A DNA stretch of 64,000 nt from Hemicordylus capensis (GCF_027244095.1 NC_069659.1:45062001-45126000); one strand, 5' to 3'. Positions 45,481-56,944 are shown, numbered from the stretch's first letter. A program made the numbers and translations. Notes: generated from the sequence alone by a model not told the origin.

Positions 45481-45927
45481 ACAGAAGTTACAGGGATGTT
45501 TGCATACACATACATGCACACTTTAAATATAAGTGAGAATGCCAGTAGTGCAGACATGACTTTCCAGTGGCATGTAGGCACATTGCATTCACGCTGTGAC
45601 CTTATCCTAGCAATTGCTCTGACAGTTTAGGATGTATCAAGCAATTTTACTTCTCCAGTATAGAAGGTTATGAGATGTGGTCATTTGCTATGATGACCTC
45701 CCAATTTTATCGTGTTTTTTTAATTAACAGGTTTTTTGGGAAGAATGTATAATTATATCCCCCTTATCCCCTCCTATGCCTTACCCACCCCACTTTTATC
45801 TGCTAGCATATAAAGTTATATTAGTAAAGTATATAAAGTTAATAATAAATGAATTGTGGGGGGAGGATTTGTGGTGGCAGCAGCTTTCAATTGATTCACT
45901 CCAATTCCACAACATTATGCCAGATTG

Positions 45928-46380
45928 TTAAGAATCTGCTCTCTCTCTCTGTTGTTTAGCATATAAGATTTTTCCCCGTCCATAAGCAGCTAACTTTAGA
46001 AGATCACATACCCAGTCCTCAATATTTGGGACAGCTCCCAATTTCCAGTTTCGGAGCACTATACATTTGGCTACCAGTTTAACCCTGGCAAACCATTTCT
46101 TCTGTCCCATTATCAGTTTCCATCTACTGTGTATATATCCCAGTAAAGCATTGGTATCTTTTATTTCAAGAGATTCCTTTAAAACCATGTTGATCTGCCT
46201 CCGAACCTCTTTCCAGAAGGGTATCGTTACTTGTTCTTCCATAGTATGTCTGGTGTTTTCCCACAGAGATGTTGTTTTGACACCTCCAGCAGTTATCTTC
46301 TGGAAAGACGCCCAATTTCTTAAATTGGACTAGTGTCCAATATGCTCTAAATTGAGGTGTCCACTGGATTTATTTTAATC
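45928..46380 (-). repeat. LINE fragment, probably L1-clade ORF2 C-terminus
   Basis: A minus-strand frame with FWKEVRRQINMVLKESLEI, NALLGYIHSRWK, LVAKCIVLRNWKLGAVPNIE and LLKLAAYGRGKILY. The pattern 'FW..V...IN..L......ALLGYI...ARVKL..AK..ILRNWK....P.I..W...L..LAAYE' is that of L1-like ORF2 C-termini. It is a short, truncated fragment. Confidence 0.6.
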
Positions 46381-46384
46381 TGAT

Positions 46385-48315
46385 GTGCCGAAAACAGAGT
46401 CTGGGGTACTTCTTCACAGCTAACAGCCATTGCCTTGAAGCATCAGCATCCCCCCGCCCTGCCATTTAAAGTAATATAATTGTAGAGGTTAGCAACTCTG
46501 CATGCATTCAGCCTTAATTTAAGAGGTAGAGGAGACATGGTTTTGGAAATCAAGTTGCTCCTCTAGACAGAGAACTCCCTTATCTGCACGCTATATATTA
46601 TAGAATACATACACAACAAACAAGATATCCCTGGATAGGCAGAGTGTAAAGTATAACTATCAATGCCCAACATTTTAGAGAATAGCAAATTTGGAGGAGG
46701 TATATGCAGGGGGAAAGAGTTAGGATACAAAACACTTTACTATTATTGTGGTTGCAAATCTACGCATACTGACTTGAAAACAAGTTTCATTGGACTCAGT
46801 GCTATGTACCAATAAGATGATGTTTCACAGGATACTTAAAGTTAGAAAGTGAGTGGGTTTCTTTAGTTTTCTACTCACCCCTTGACAGAGCAAGACCGAA
46901 TGAAAGTTCAGACACAATCACCGCAGATATGACACACCACACAAAGGACTTTAGATAGATCTGAGCTAGTCAACATAAGAGACTCTTCAAAAAAAAAAGC
47001 AGCTTTGTTACTACTTCCTTCAAAGTGCTGCAGCAAGGAAAAGCTGAAATGATCCTTTCAGCAACAACATTAAGAAGGGTTATCTAGGCAGAAAGCTGGT
47101 GAGTGCATATACTGTTTTTTCCTATTAACGTTCATGCACCAGAAAAAACTCATACTCTTGTGCTTGCTCATGAAAGGAACTGTGGACAAGCATCCTCTAC
47201 AACACACCATTCCCAACTCATAACTTGCTACTCTCATTAGGCAAAGTTCTTTTAAGGAAACCTAAAAAGCTGATTGAAATCCTGCATACAGCTGGGCTGC
47301 TTAAATGCTATTGAAATATGTGGGATTAAAACATCATAAGTGCATACAGAATTGCTGCAAAGTACAGAAGGAAGCAACATAAAGGATTAGCAATTTCTTC
47401 TTCTTTTTTAAATCAAATAAACATTAGCTGCTAGGGTCTATTCACTTGCTAGAGAAACTGAAAAAAATGAAATGAAATTCTAGTAATTCAGTGACCCAAG
47501 AAACCTTTACTCACCTTCCGCCCTCCTTGTTCTCTGGTTAGAACCCAAACACACCTACAATATTTAGCAAGTTCCCCTTCAGTCACTCTTTAAAGAGCCC
47601 AAGGCACCTCCGAATAATGGAGCATGATTGGTAGGGGGTGCATCACATGAGACAGCCCTGTATCTGGTCAAACCTGTTCTTCTGTTGTGATCGTGGGATA
47701 AGTGGATGTCTCTGGCTACAAGAGACTTTGATTATATTGGAATTTTGTGACACACATGCCCATTCAGCAATCTCTGTGGTGTTTCTATTATTATATTCTG
47801 ACAAACCTGGACAGTTTACTCATCTATATGTGATCTTTTAAAGTAAATAAGTGATTAATACACCCATGCAAATGTCAAGGATGTTGCCATTGTTGCTAAG
47901 CATGTACATAGAAAATATTCCACCCTGGAACAGATAATAAAATAATTAGCAAAATATTTAGCAATAAAATAGAGTATAACTGCGCTTTTGATTTCCTTTC
48001 CTCTTTCTCCACTTCTTGCCTTTTTGGTTTTCTTACATTAAAAACTCAGTTGTCAAATCTGTGTAGGCTAATACTTTTCTTAGAGATTTAGGCTGTAAAT
48101 ACTTGATATGGTCAAACTCCTTATTTATCTTTACAGAGTTGCTCTGCAACCCATTAAATCAAAGTGGAATATCTGGTGCTGAGGTTTCACATTGTCTTCA
48201 GGACAGAGGTCACATAGAAATGAAATGAATAAGGAACTATTAATACCTGGGTTTTCCTTACAGCCATTCCACAACAAACACCTGAACTGAAATGGACTTA
48301 GATTCCACATGCTGC
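46385..48315. other. Low-repeat AT-rich intergenic DNA
   Basis: The longest repeat-poor stretch upstream of UPK1B. I see no exon, RNA gene or CpG island, so it is a plausible place for conserved non-coding sequence, which cannot be judged without alignment. Confidence 0.4.
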
Positions 48316-48597
48316 TAACTGACGGAACAGGAGAAAGATCTTGGGGTCGTGGTGGACAGCTCGTTGAAAGTGTCGACTCAATGTGTGGCAGCTGTGAAAA
48401 AGGCCAGTCCCATGCTTGGAATCATTTGGAAGAGGTTTGAAAATAAAACTGCTAATATTATAATGCCCTTATATAAAACTGTGGTGCAGCCACATTTAGA
48501 GTACTGCATATAGTTCTGGTCATCATATCTTAAGAAGGACATTGTAGAACTGGAAAAGGTGAAGAAGAGGGAAATGAACATGATCAGGGACCTAGAG

Positions 48598-49277
48598 TAG
48601 GGATGTGCAAACTGCCTCGACCTCAAATTGGCTCAACATTGAGCTGGCCTGGCTGGCGGGCTCACCCTCAAGCCGGGCCAGGCCTGGTTCTGCTCGAGGT
48701 CAAACCACCCCCCACCCCAGTCCGGCTCGAGGCTGGTTCAGGGAATCTGTGATATAATTTTTTTTAAAAAAGGAATACTGCCACGTCCAAAGGGGGGTCC
48801 CCAGAGGTTTCCCCTTCCCCCCTGCTGGCCTCCCCCATGTCTTAAAAGAGCCATTTTGGCCTGTTTCGGGGCCCTATTGGCCCTTTCCATGCTGGCCATT
48901 TGTGTGCATGGGTTTGTGACCTGGGCCTGCAAATGGCCAGTGTATATTTGTGGCGGCCTCCAAAATGGCCACTGCCAGCACAGAAAGGACCGAAAAGGAC
49001 AGATATAGGCCTAAACAGCCTTTTTGAGACCAGTGGGAGGCCGGGAGGGGGAACAACCAGAGACTCCCCACAGCCACGGCAGCAGCCTTGGAGGCTGCCA
49101 AAGGTGGCAAGTTTTAGAAAAATGTCCGTGCCTCCCCTGGAGCCTGGCCCATACTGGTTCAGACGCGAGCCGGATTGAGATCTGGTTCGGTGTGCACAAA
49201 AATGGACCAGATCTTTTCTGTTTGAATCTGGTTCTACTTGAATCTAACTGGGTTTTCTGGTTTTGTGTACATTCCTA
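48598..49277. mobile_element. hAT-like element inside CR1
   Basis: 680 bp, starting TAGGGATGTGCAAACTG and ending TTGTGTACATTCCTA. The flanks are ACCTAGAG (48590-48597) and GCTTAGAG (49278-49285), 6/8. CR1 sequence (CCTAGAGCAC-TTCCTTATGAG) is continuous when it is removed. Confidence 0.8.
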
Positions 49278-49507
49278 GCTTAGAGCACGTTCCTTATGAG
49301 GCAAGGCTACAACAGCTGGGGCTTTTTAGTTTAGAAAAAAGATGACTGAGGGGAGACATGATAGAAGCCTATAAAATCATGGTGTGGAGTAAGTTGATGG
49401 AGAGAATTTTTTCTCCCTCTCACATAACACTAGGACCAGGGGTCATCCCATGAAACTGACTGCCAAGAAATTTAGGACCGACAAAAGGACATACTTTTTC
49501 ACACTTT

Positions 49508-49999
49508 GAGGCAAGTCTCACGATCAGTGAGACTCGCCAGGAAGGGGTTTGTGGGGAGAGTGGGCTTAGCTTGCTCTCCCCACAGATGAGCAGGGAAGCA
49601 GCCCTGGGCGGCCGGATTGGCCACCCACATGCCTGCCAGCTCTGTCATGGAGCCGGTGGGGGCTGCGGGGATTGGGGGCCGTGCAGCCCCCAGAAGTTCC
49701 AGGATGCCCTGCGCAAGCACGTGGGGGATCCTGGAGAGACCTCCAGGACCAGGAGGCTTGTTTCAGCCTCCCGGCAGGGGTCTCCTCATGTGTTGCTGCA
49801 GCGCGGAGCTGTACTGTGGCAACACATGATCAAATAGAGTGGGTTAGCGGAGCGCTTGCTCCGCTAACCTTGTTTAAGGGGAGGGGGAATTAAGAAGGTT
49901 TGCTGCCAGGAGCCACACGTCTCCCGTGGCAGCACACAATCCACTAAAAGTGGGCTAGGCTCCCTTAGCCTGCTTTTGGTGGATCATGAGAATCTCCTC
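49508..49999. mobile_element. MITE of the 3-bp-duplication family inside CR1
   Basis: 492 bp, starting GAGGCAAGTCTCACGATCAG and ending ATCATGAGAATCTCCTC. It contains GGTTAGCGGAGCGCTTGCTC and CCGCTAACC and the GCCGGATTGGCCACCC block. Flanking CR1 sequence is duplicated over about 14 bp (ATACTTTTTCACAC and ATACTTCTTCACAC), longer than in other copies. Confidence 0.82.
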
Positions 50000-50689
50000 A
50001 ATGTATACTTCTTCACACAACATTTTCACACACTATGGAATTCTCTGCTACAAGATGTGGTGACGACCAATAGCCTGGATGGCTTTAAGAGGGGTTTAGA
50101 TATATTCATGGAGGACAGGTCTATCAATGGCCACTATTCTGAGGCCTATAGGCCACCTCCAGCCTCAGAGGCATGATGCCTCTAAATACCAGTTGCAGGT
50201 GAGTAGCAATAGAAGAGAGGGCATGCCCTCAGCTCTTGTCCGTGGGCTTCTCAGAGGCATCTGGTGGGCCACTGTGTGAAACAGGATGCTGGACTAGATG
50301 GGCCTTGGGCCTGATCCAGCAGGGCTTTTCTTATGTTCTTAACTAGTGTATGTGCAGAAATTCATTGTGTAGCTTTCTCCATAACCACATTGCCCTGTTG
50401 GGCAGAGCTGCCACCTTTGTCCATCAACAATTCTGTCAAGACTTGGGCAAAACCTGGGGCAGGTCAAGGAACAGAGCTGGATTAACTCTGGCAGGAGTGG
50501 AACTAATGATCAAACCACGTTGCATTAACAACATTGGCATGGCCCTGAAGTCATCTACATTCTTCCTGTGTTGGCAGTTACAGTGGGCTAAGCCTAAAAC
50601 GTATGAGTTCTAGAGAAGGTTGAGCATGCTACATAGGGAAGAGGGAGTGTGCAGTATTCAGAATGACTAAGTCAGGTTAATGGGGTAGG

Positions 50690-50880
50690 GCTGCGTAAGC
50701 TTAATGGAGTGGCAGAATACATGTTTTGAAGGTCCTTGGTTCAATCCCTGCCATCTCTAGGTAGGGCTGGGATAAACCTTTGTCTGAAACACGGAGAGCT
50801 ACTATCAGTCAGTGTAGACTAAGACTATACTCGACTAGAAGGCCTGATGGTCTTATTTTGTATAAAGCAGCTTCTTAGTG
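50690..50880 (+). repeat. tRNA-headed SINE, diverged
   Basis: GTCCTTGGTTCAATCCCTGC (box B), CATCTCTAGGTAGGGCTGGG, CTATCAGTCAGTGTAGAC and TTGTATAAAGCAGCTTC tail. Confidence 0.72.
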
Positions 50881-50883
50881 CAA

Positions 50884-51083
50884 CATAGGTACACAGGAAG
50901 CTGCCTTAGATTGAGTAAGATCATTGGTCTATCTAGCTCAGTATCATTTACCTTGACTAGTAGCAACTCTCCAGGGTTTCTGGCGGGAGTCTTTCCCAGC
51001 CCTACCTGGAGATACCAAGGACTGAACCCGGACCTTACTGCATGCAAAACAGATACTCTGTCACCAAGCTATGGCCCCATCCT
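50884..51083 (-). repeat. tRNA-headed SINE, reverse, nearly full length
   Basis: Tail CAGGAAGCTGCCTTAGATTG, body GTAGCAACTCTCCAGGGTTT, CCTACCTGGAGATACCAAGG and head TGCATGCAAAACAGATACTC, ending CAAGCTATGGCCCC. It lies head to head with the 5S-headed SINE that follows. Confidence 0.82.
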
Positions 51084-51303
51084 CGGAGAGGATTGCTGGT
51101 CTTGTAGTAGCAAGCATGACTTGTCCCCTTAGTTAAGCAGGGTCCACCCTGGTTGCATATGAATGGGAGACTTGATGTGTGAGCACTGCCAGATATTCCC
51201 CTCAGGGGATGGAGCCGCTCTAGGAAGAGCCGAAGGTTCTTTGGGTGCAAAATGTTCGTTTTGGGTACAAAATGTTTTGTACTCAAAATGGGCCATTTCG
51301 GGT

Positions 51304-51691
51304 CAGAGGCGTAACTAGGGAAAACGGCGCCCGGGGCAAGCACTGAAATGGCGCCCCCCCCACTGTGCCCCCGCCGCCGCCCCCCAACATACTACATTAT
51401 ACTTAGATTTTTCCTCACAAGCGCCTGCCGCCGCCACCAAGCCAGGCCACTGACTGGCTGCCAGGCGCCAGCAAAGCAATGGGGGGGGGCGCAGGCGGCG
51501 CGGAAGGGACTGCTTGTGGGGAAGGGGGCACCGACGCGCTCCCTTGACTGCTGCAGCGCTGCTGCACTGAGCAGGAAACATTTGTATTAACAAAAAATTT
51601 AAAAAATTTGGTCATGGCGGTGCCCCCCACGTGACCAGAAAAGATGGCGCCTGGGGCACGTGCCCCCCTGCCCCCCATAGTTACGCCTCTG
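51304..51691. mobile_element. hAT-type MITE, perfect 8-bp duplication
   Basis: 388 bp with termini CAGAGGCGTAACTAGGG and CCATAGTTACGCCTCTG, 16 of 17 inverted. TTTCGGGT is on both sides (51296-51303, 51692-51699). Confidence 0.94.
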
Positions 51692-52654
51692 TTTCGGGTG
51701 TTTTGTAGACAAAATCAAACACCCATTTTCCAAATCCAAAAGTTTTTTACACAAAACAAAACGTCCCCATTTTGGCTACAAAACATTTTGTTGTTTCAGA
51801 ACTCCATTTTGTGGTGATCTCCGAATCACTCTCCATTTTGTGTTTGACATTTATTTGAATTTCCTGCCCTTTCAGCCTTCCGATCGGTGACCTAAAGCAT
51901 GGGCTGACCTGCTGACCATTTCCTCCTTATTCCCCATTGGCTCTTTTGCTTCTTGCCACTTATTACTGACCCCACATTGGCCAGGGGAAGGGCTGAAGAA
52001 GGGGCAAGGGTGGAGGGGGAGTTCAAGGAGGGGTTTTCAATTCTTTCAACAAAGTTAGTTACTCATTCACCATTCTGCCTTTCTTCCTCATTGAAGAAAG
52101 AGAGAGAGAAGTAGCTTGCATGGCATGGCATGCCTCAAGTTGCCATGATGAAGCCATGCCATTGCCTATGCTTGCCTGCCTTGTTGCCAGCCTGAGCACA
52201 GCCTGCTATGGCTATGACATGCCAGCCTGGGAATGGATTTATCTGCTGCATTGCCTTTTTCTTCCAGAAGAATTTTTTTCACTCGCTTGAGAGATGCCAT
52301 GCCACTGCCTATGCCTGCCTTGTTGCCAGCCTGAGCCCAGCCTGTAGATTCTCTGGTAGCATATGAGATTTTCAACGACAAACCATGAATCCACTCTCAT
52401 ATGCTACCAGAGAATCTACACTCAAAACATCTCAGAAACAACAGAACCCAGTACCCCATGGGTTAGCAACCCATGGAGGTGGTTGGCACTCTATGTGCTC
52501 TGCACCCCCACTCGCTCTGGGCTACCTTGGTGCCCCCCAAGTGCAGTTATGGGGCTGCTGAAACCTCCATCATTCCCTAAGGGGGAGAACCTTAAAGACA
52601 TGTAAAGTCCATTAAATCTTTAAAAATCAGCCCTCTGCCCAATTCCTTTGAAAT

Positions 52655-53107
52655 AATTCCGGCGATCGGAGGCCCGGTCTACCCAGCGATCGGAGGCCCG
52701 GTCTACCCGGCGTTTTCCCGGCGGGTAGACCGGGCCTCCGGCGAACGGCGTGCTTTGCGGTGCGCGCATGCGCGCGTGCAAAACACCATTATGCCGGAGG
52801 CCTTCCAAACGAGAGGAGCTCTGTGCCGGAGCTCCTCTCGTTTCCTATCAGGTGAGCGGTGAGCGGGCGGGCAGGCGGGCGGGCGGGCAGCTAGCTGGGA
52901 GGGAGGGAGGGCTGGCATTGGGAGTTCTTTCGCCGCGGCGGCGGCGGCGGTGGCAGAGGGGCGGCTGGTTTCCAGCGCCCCTATACTAGAAAATACGGGC
53001 GCTGGCGGGGGCAAGGAGGTGGGAGGGCTAAGCAAGCCCTCCCCGCCCTAAAAACAAGGCCCCCCTTCGGTGCCGGTCCGGACTTCTCCGGACCGTGCAC
53101 ATCACTA
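52655..53107. mobile_element. CG-rich nested element ending GTGCACATCACTA
   Basis: The right end GGACCGTGCACATCACTA is the inverse of the TAGGGATGTGCA-type terminus. The start is a tandem GATCGGAGGCCCGGTCTACC (two units, 52664 and 52689) followed by its inverse (GGTAGACCGGGCCTCC). A CGG run at 52935-52955 gives a CpG-island-like look without a gene. Confidence 0.55.
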
Positions 53108-53775
53108 GCTTCCTTGCCCCCACTGGGCACTACCACCCACAATACTCTGCTCTGGGCCACCCCCTTTCCACCTGATGTGAAGCTATACTTTTGCTGAAAT
53201 CTCCATTATTCGCTATGAGATAAAATCTTAAACTTCAAAAATTCACCAAAAATCAGCCCTTTGCCCAATTCCTCTGAAATTTAGGTGGTAGCTTCCACCC
53301 ATTGGGCATTACCACGCACACCCACTAGTTTTGCCCCGGGCCCATTTTTTAAAATCCAGAATGTTTCAGATTTGGATTTTGTCATTTTGAACAAAGAACA
53401 AAATGGGGGTGTTTCAGATTGGCTGATTTTGAACAAAGAACAAAATGGGGGTGTTTCAGATTCGGGCCAAAAACAAAACAGAAAAAAACAAAACAAAATG
53501 CACAACCCTAGCTCCAAGTCCCCTCCCTGGCTTCTCCAAGATAGGGCTGAGCGAGATTCCTGCCTGCAACCTTGGAGAAGCCGCTGCCAGTCTGTGAAGA
53601 CAGTACTGAGCTAAACAGACCAATGGTCTGACTCAGTATAATGCAGCTTCCTATGTTCCATCCCATGAATGCTAGCTGGCTTATGTTCTGTTAATCCCTT
53701 CACTGGCTGGTAATTCAGGAGGCCACTTGAGGTTTCTAATGGTGAGTTAATGAGAAATCACGGGGAGCCATCAAG

Positions 53776-53977
53776 CAGGGGCATAGCTATAATTGAATGG
53801 GGGGATGGGAGGACAAATGTCTCAGGCGGGGAAGCACTGACTGGGTGACAACTCACTCTTTGCTTTCCCCCTCCCACCTCCCCAATTCACTGGCATGCTG
53901 TTGGCTCCTAATCGTAGGACACATCTCAGCTTCAAAAAGATGAGACCTCTCCAGGAAGTATATATATTATGCAAGTA

Positions 53978-54073
<96 letters not shown>

Positions 54074-54204
54074 ATTGAGAATGTTTTGTTTTTCACCATG
54101 TCTTCACACTTTTAGCAGTTAAGACATGAGTGGCAGGGAGGAGGAAAAGTGGGGTCATCTTCACTTTTGTCCCAAGGCTCACTCCAACCTTGATATGTCC
54201 CCTC
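53776..54204. mobile_element. hAT-like MITE with (GT)n(AT)n core
   Basis: It starts CAGGGGCATAGCTATAATTG and ends CACTCCAACCTTGATATGTC-CCCTC, like the end of 14961-15382. The flanks are CCATCAAG and CCCGCAAG (6/8). The microsatellite at 53980-54071 is internal. Confidence 0.65.
53980..54071. repeat. (GT)n(AT)n compound microsatellite
   Basis: About 22 GT units followed by about 23 AT units. Confidence 0.97.
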
Positions 54205-54477
54205 CCCGCAAGAGTAGTAAGATGCACCTACCTTCCCCTGCTGGAAGGGGCTGATATAAAAGCGCACCCTGACTTGTCACCCTCCCCTCCTGTCCCTCTC
54301 CCATTTGGAGTATGTGTTTGATCAGTGTAAAGAAACAGTAGTTTCATGTTAGATGCGAGAGACAACACTGGAAAGACGGAAATGGAAGTGCTGAGCGGAA
54401 GCATCTTAGGAGGCAGGATTTGCTCTTTGAGAACTCATGTATCCTATTGCTGATTTGTAAGAGCTATTTCAAGGGGT

Positions 54478-54715
54478 TCTGTGGCACAGCGGAGAAATGC
54501 TTGACTAATAAATAAGCAGAAGGTTGCCGGTTCAAATCCCCACTGATACTATATCGGGCAGCAGCGAAATAGAAAGATGCCGAAAGGCATCACCTCATAC
54601 TATGCGGGAGGAAGCAATGGTAAATCCCTCCTGTATTCTACCAAAGAAAACCACAGGGCTCTGTGGCCACCAGGAGTCGAAATCGACTTGACAGCACACT
54701 CTACCTTTTACTTTA
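54478..54715 (+). repeat. Sauria SINE, near full length
   Basis: Head TCTGTGGCACAGCGGAGAAATG, box B GTTGCCGGTTCAAATCCCC, then TACTATATCGGGCAGCAGCG, GGTAAATCCCTCCTGTATTC, and a BovB-like tail CAGGAGTCGAAATCGACTTG. It is diagnostic for squamate DNA. Confidence 0.93.
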
Positions 54716-54768
54716 AGAGCTATTTCAGGACATCTAATGCTCAGTTTGTATATTTTAAAATAAACCAT

Positions 54769-55269
54769 GGACCAGGTCTCACGATCAGTGAGACCCGGTT
54801 TAGGGCGCTGAGTGGGAAGAGTGGGCTAAGCCCGCTCTCCCTGCTCACGGGTGGGCAGGGAGCCCTGAGTGGCCAGATCGGCCGCCCACATGATGGCCGC
54901 TCCAAGACGGAGCCAGCGGGGCTGGGGAGCTCGGGGGGTGCATGGCCCCTGGAAGCCCCAGTATGCCCTGCGCGAGTGTGCAGGGCATACTGGGGAGACC
55001 CCTGAGCCGGGAGGCTGCTTTTAAGCCTCCCAGCTGGGGGTCTACTCACAAGTAGCCACGGCACGGAGCCACGCCGCAGCTACTCACGAGTAGATAGCCC
55101 AGGTTTGCGGAGCACTCGCTCAGCAAACCCGGGCTAAGGGGCGGGCTACAGGAGTGGGTTAGTCGCTCCAGAACCACCGGGCTCGGCTGCGACCCCGGTG
55201 GTTCTGACGATCACAAATATAGGGCTAGGATTTTCCTAGCCCGATTTTTGTGATCGTAAAAATAGCCCC
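54769..55269. mobile_element. MITE of the 3-bp-duplication family
   Basis: About 500 bp, starting GGACCAGGTCTCACGATC and ending GATCGTAAAAATAGCCCC. The flanks CAT and CAC are a possible decayed duplication. It has terminal hairpins (GGTCTCACGATCAGTGAGACC) and CGGAGCACTCGCTCAGCAAACC. Confidence 0.82.
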
Positions 55270-55850
55270 CACATATTACAGAGACCCATATGCCTCCAGT
55301 GATCCAAGGGTGGCTCCAGGGGGGCAAATGACCCTCCCAAAAAGTGGCTTGTCCTTCACTGCCACCTATTTCAGAAATCTGATATGTGGGTCACAGCTGC
55401 AGTTCACCCACCCATAAATGCACTTTGCTCTATCTGCCGCCCCCCCTCCCATTTTTCCCCTGGGTGTTGTCATCTTTCTTCCAGAGGAAGCCAGAATCCA
55501 CATAGCACTGCACTCTCAGTACTTCTCATCACCCAGTGCAGTGGGGAGTAGGCATGTAACAATATGTTCATAAGATTCCGTGATAACATGGTGGGTGTGA
55601 AGGCAAACTGGTTGTGTTAGTTCCCAATCTTGCCCTCCCCCCACCCCATATGCTGTACAACTTCTATCATCCTCTGATACAATGTCCTTTAGTTATTGTG
55701 GCTGGGGATGATTGGAGTTGTAGTCCAACTACATCTGAGGACCCAATGTTGGGAACCCCTGGGACAGAGGAAGCAGGGAGAAATCATTACAACCTCCATG
55801 GAAAGAAGATTTGCCTGCTGAAATACACGGATGTATTAACTAAACTGAAA
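55270..55850. other. Intergenic DNA with an old hAT-like trace
   Basis: 55690-55765 has GGAGTTGTAGTCCAACTACA and CAATGTTGGGAACCCCTG, the right end of a CAGGGGTTCCCAACATTG-type hAT element. Otherwise unassigned. Confidence 0.5.
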
Positions 55851-55854
55851 CTTA

Positions 55855-56610
55855 ACTGCTTAATGTCTGCGCTGGAGGCCCTGGTGGCAGCGGTGTCCAG
55901 GAGTGCCTATTTTCAACTTAGTCTTCTCCGCCAGCTACGGCCCTTTCTGGACAGAGATAGCCTGGCCACAGTGACACATGCTCTGGCAACCTTCAGACTG
56001 GACTATTGTAATGCGCTTTATGTGGGGCTGCCCCTGAAGATGGTTCGGAAGCTGCAACTAGTGTGCAGCAGCAAGACTTCTGATGGGCACTTCTAGCCAG
56101 ATGCACATCACACCGGTCTTAAAAGAACTGCACTGGTTGCCAATCTGCCACCAAACCCAACTCAGGGTTTTAACATTGTCTTATAAAGCCCTGAACAACC
56201 TGGGCCACAAATATCTGAAGGAACGCCTTCTCCCATATAGACCTGCCCATCAGTTAAGATCTGTAGGAGATGCCCTCTTGGTAGTGCCACCCTTGTCAGC
56301 AGTTAAAGGGGTAGGGGCAGATGTGGGGCTTTCTCTGTGATGGCCCCTAGGTTGCGGAATGCCCTCCCCTCTGAGGTGTGCCAGGCTCCGACATTGTGCT
56401 CATTCAGGAGAATGGAGAAGACTCACCTCTTTACTCTGGCCTTTGACTAGAGATGGAGTGGTTCTTCCCCTCTCAGGCAGTGTATTTTTTTTACTGTATT
56501 TTTTATTTTATGGTGCTGAATTTTAATTATGGTTTATATTGGTTTTATTGTACACTGCGCTGAGACCTTTGGGTATAGAGCTGGCTAGAAATGTGAGTGA
56601 GTAAGTAAGT
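55855..56610 (+). repeat. L2 LINE 3' end
   Basis: Encodes LRQLRPFLDRDSLATVTHAL, LDYCNALYVGLPLKMVRKLQ, then after a frameshift near 56075 MHITPVLKELHWLPICHQTQ and LERLLPYRPAHQLR-like sequence, then a 3' UTR ending in (GTAA)n (56592-56612). 5' truncated. Confidence 0.92.
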
Positions 56611-56734
56611 AAAGTAAATGCTGTTGTGGAAAGGATAGTCAATGCCACCATGTGTTAAAATTGTTTAACTACCAGGTTTTAGAATGGAAACTCCACAAAA
56701 TGGGGTCTGTCCTCTGCAAAGGGCTGTGCATGTT

Positions 56735-56890
56735 AAGAACACAAGAACGTAAGAACAGCCAAGGCCCATCTTGTCCAGCATCCCATTTCACACAGTGGCC
56801 CACCCGATGCCTCGGGGGAGCCCACAGGCAAGAGGTATGTGCGTGCCCTCTCTCCCCTGCAACTGGTACCGAGAGTCATGTTGATGGTCC
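56735..56890 (-). repeat. CR1 LINE 3'-end fragment, reverse
   Basis: The plus strand reads AAGAACGTAAGAACAGCC, CCAGCATCCCATTTCACACA, GTGGCCCACCCGATGCC, the complement of the CR1 3' end. Confidence 0.85.
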
Positions 56891-56944
56891 TATAATAATA
56901 CTACTAATCAGGGAATGAAACAAAAGCCCTATTGAAACATTATA

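Larger units (their letters stand above)
48318..50345 (+). repeat. CR1 LINE, 5'-truncated, with two nested insertions
   Basis: It starts in the RT C-terminal region (DNA for the DLGVVVDSSLK-like segment and a TAA...LEYC-type stop-containing segment). It continues through the SYEARLQ-LGLF block after the first insertion and ends in the CR1 3' UTR (CATCTGGTGGGCCACTGTGT, GGCCTGATCCAGCAGGGC, TTCTTATGTTCTTA). Insertions: hAT-like 48598-49277 and MITE 49508-49999. The coding parts contain in-frame stops and frameshifts. Confidence 0.9.
51240..53510. mobile_element. hAT-like composite element with nested insertions
   Basis: The left end TTTGGGTGCAAAATGTTCG and right end CAAAATGCACAACCCTA are imperfect inverted repeats rich in CAAAATG/CATTTTG. 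It contains a hAT MITE (51304-51691), a CG-rich element (about 52655-53107) and internal repeats (AAAAATCAGCCCTYTGCCCA at 52622 and 53252; CAAAATGGGGGTGTTTCAGA twice, 53399 and 53443). No transposase was recognised. Target duplication is not clear. Confidence 0.65.
51090..53665 (+). repeat. 5S-rRNA-headed SINE split by a 2.27-kb insertion
   Basis: The left part 51090-51239 has GTTAAGCAGGGTCCACCC, GAATGGGAGAC and ATATTCCCCTCAGGGGATGG. The right part 53511-53665 resumes CCAAGTCCCCTCCCTGG and ends CAGCTTCCTATGTTCC. The two parts join within the phrase 'gaaggttccaagt'. Confidence 0.85.

Noticed and set aside
51090-51200. 5S rRNA gene
   Set aside because: Only the internal promoter part is 5S-like; flanks and tail are those of the SINE.
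52700-53060. CpG-island-like region as a gene promoter
   Set aside because: It lies wholly inside a nested transposon inside a SINE, and no exon follows on either strand.
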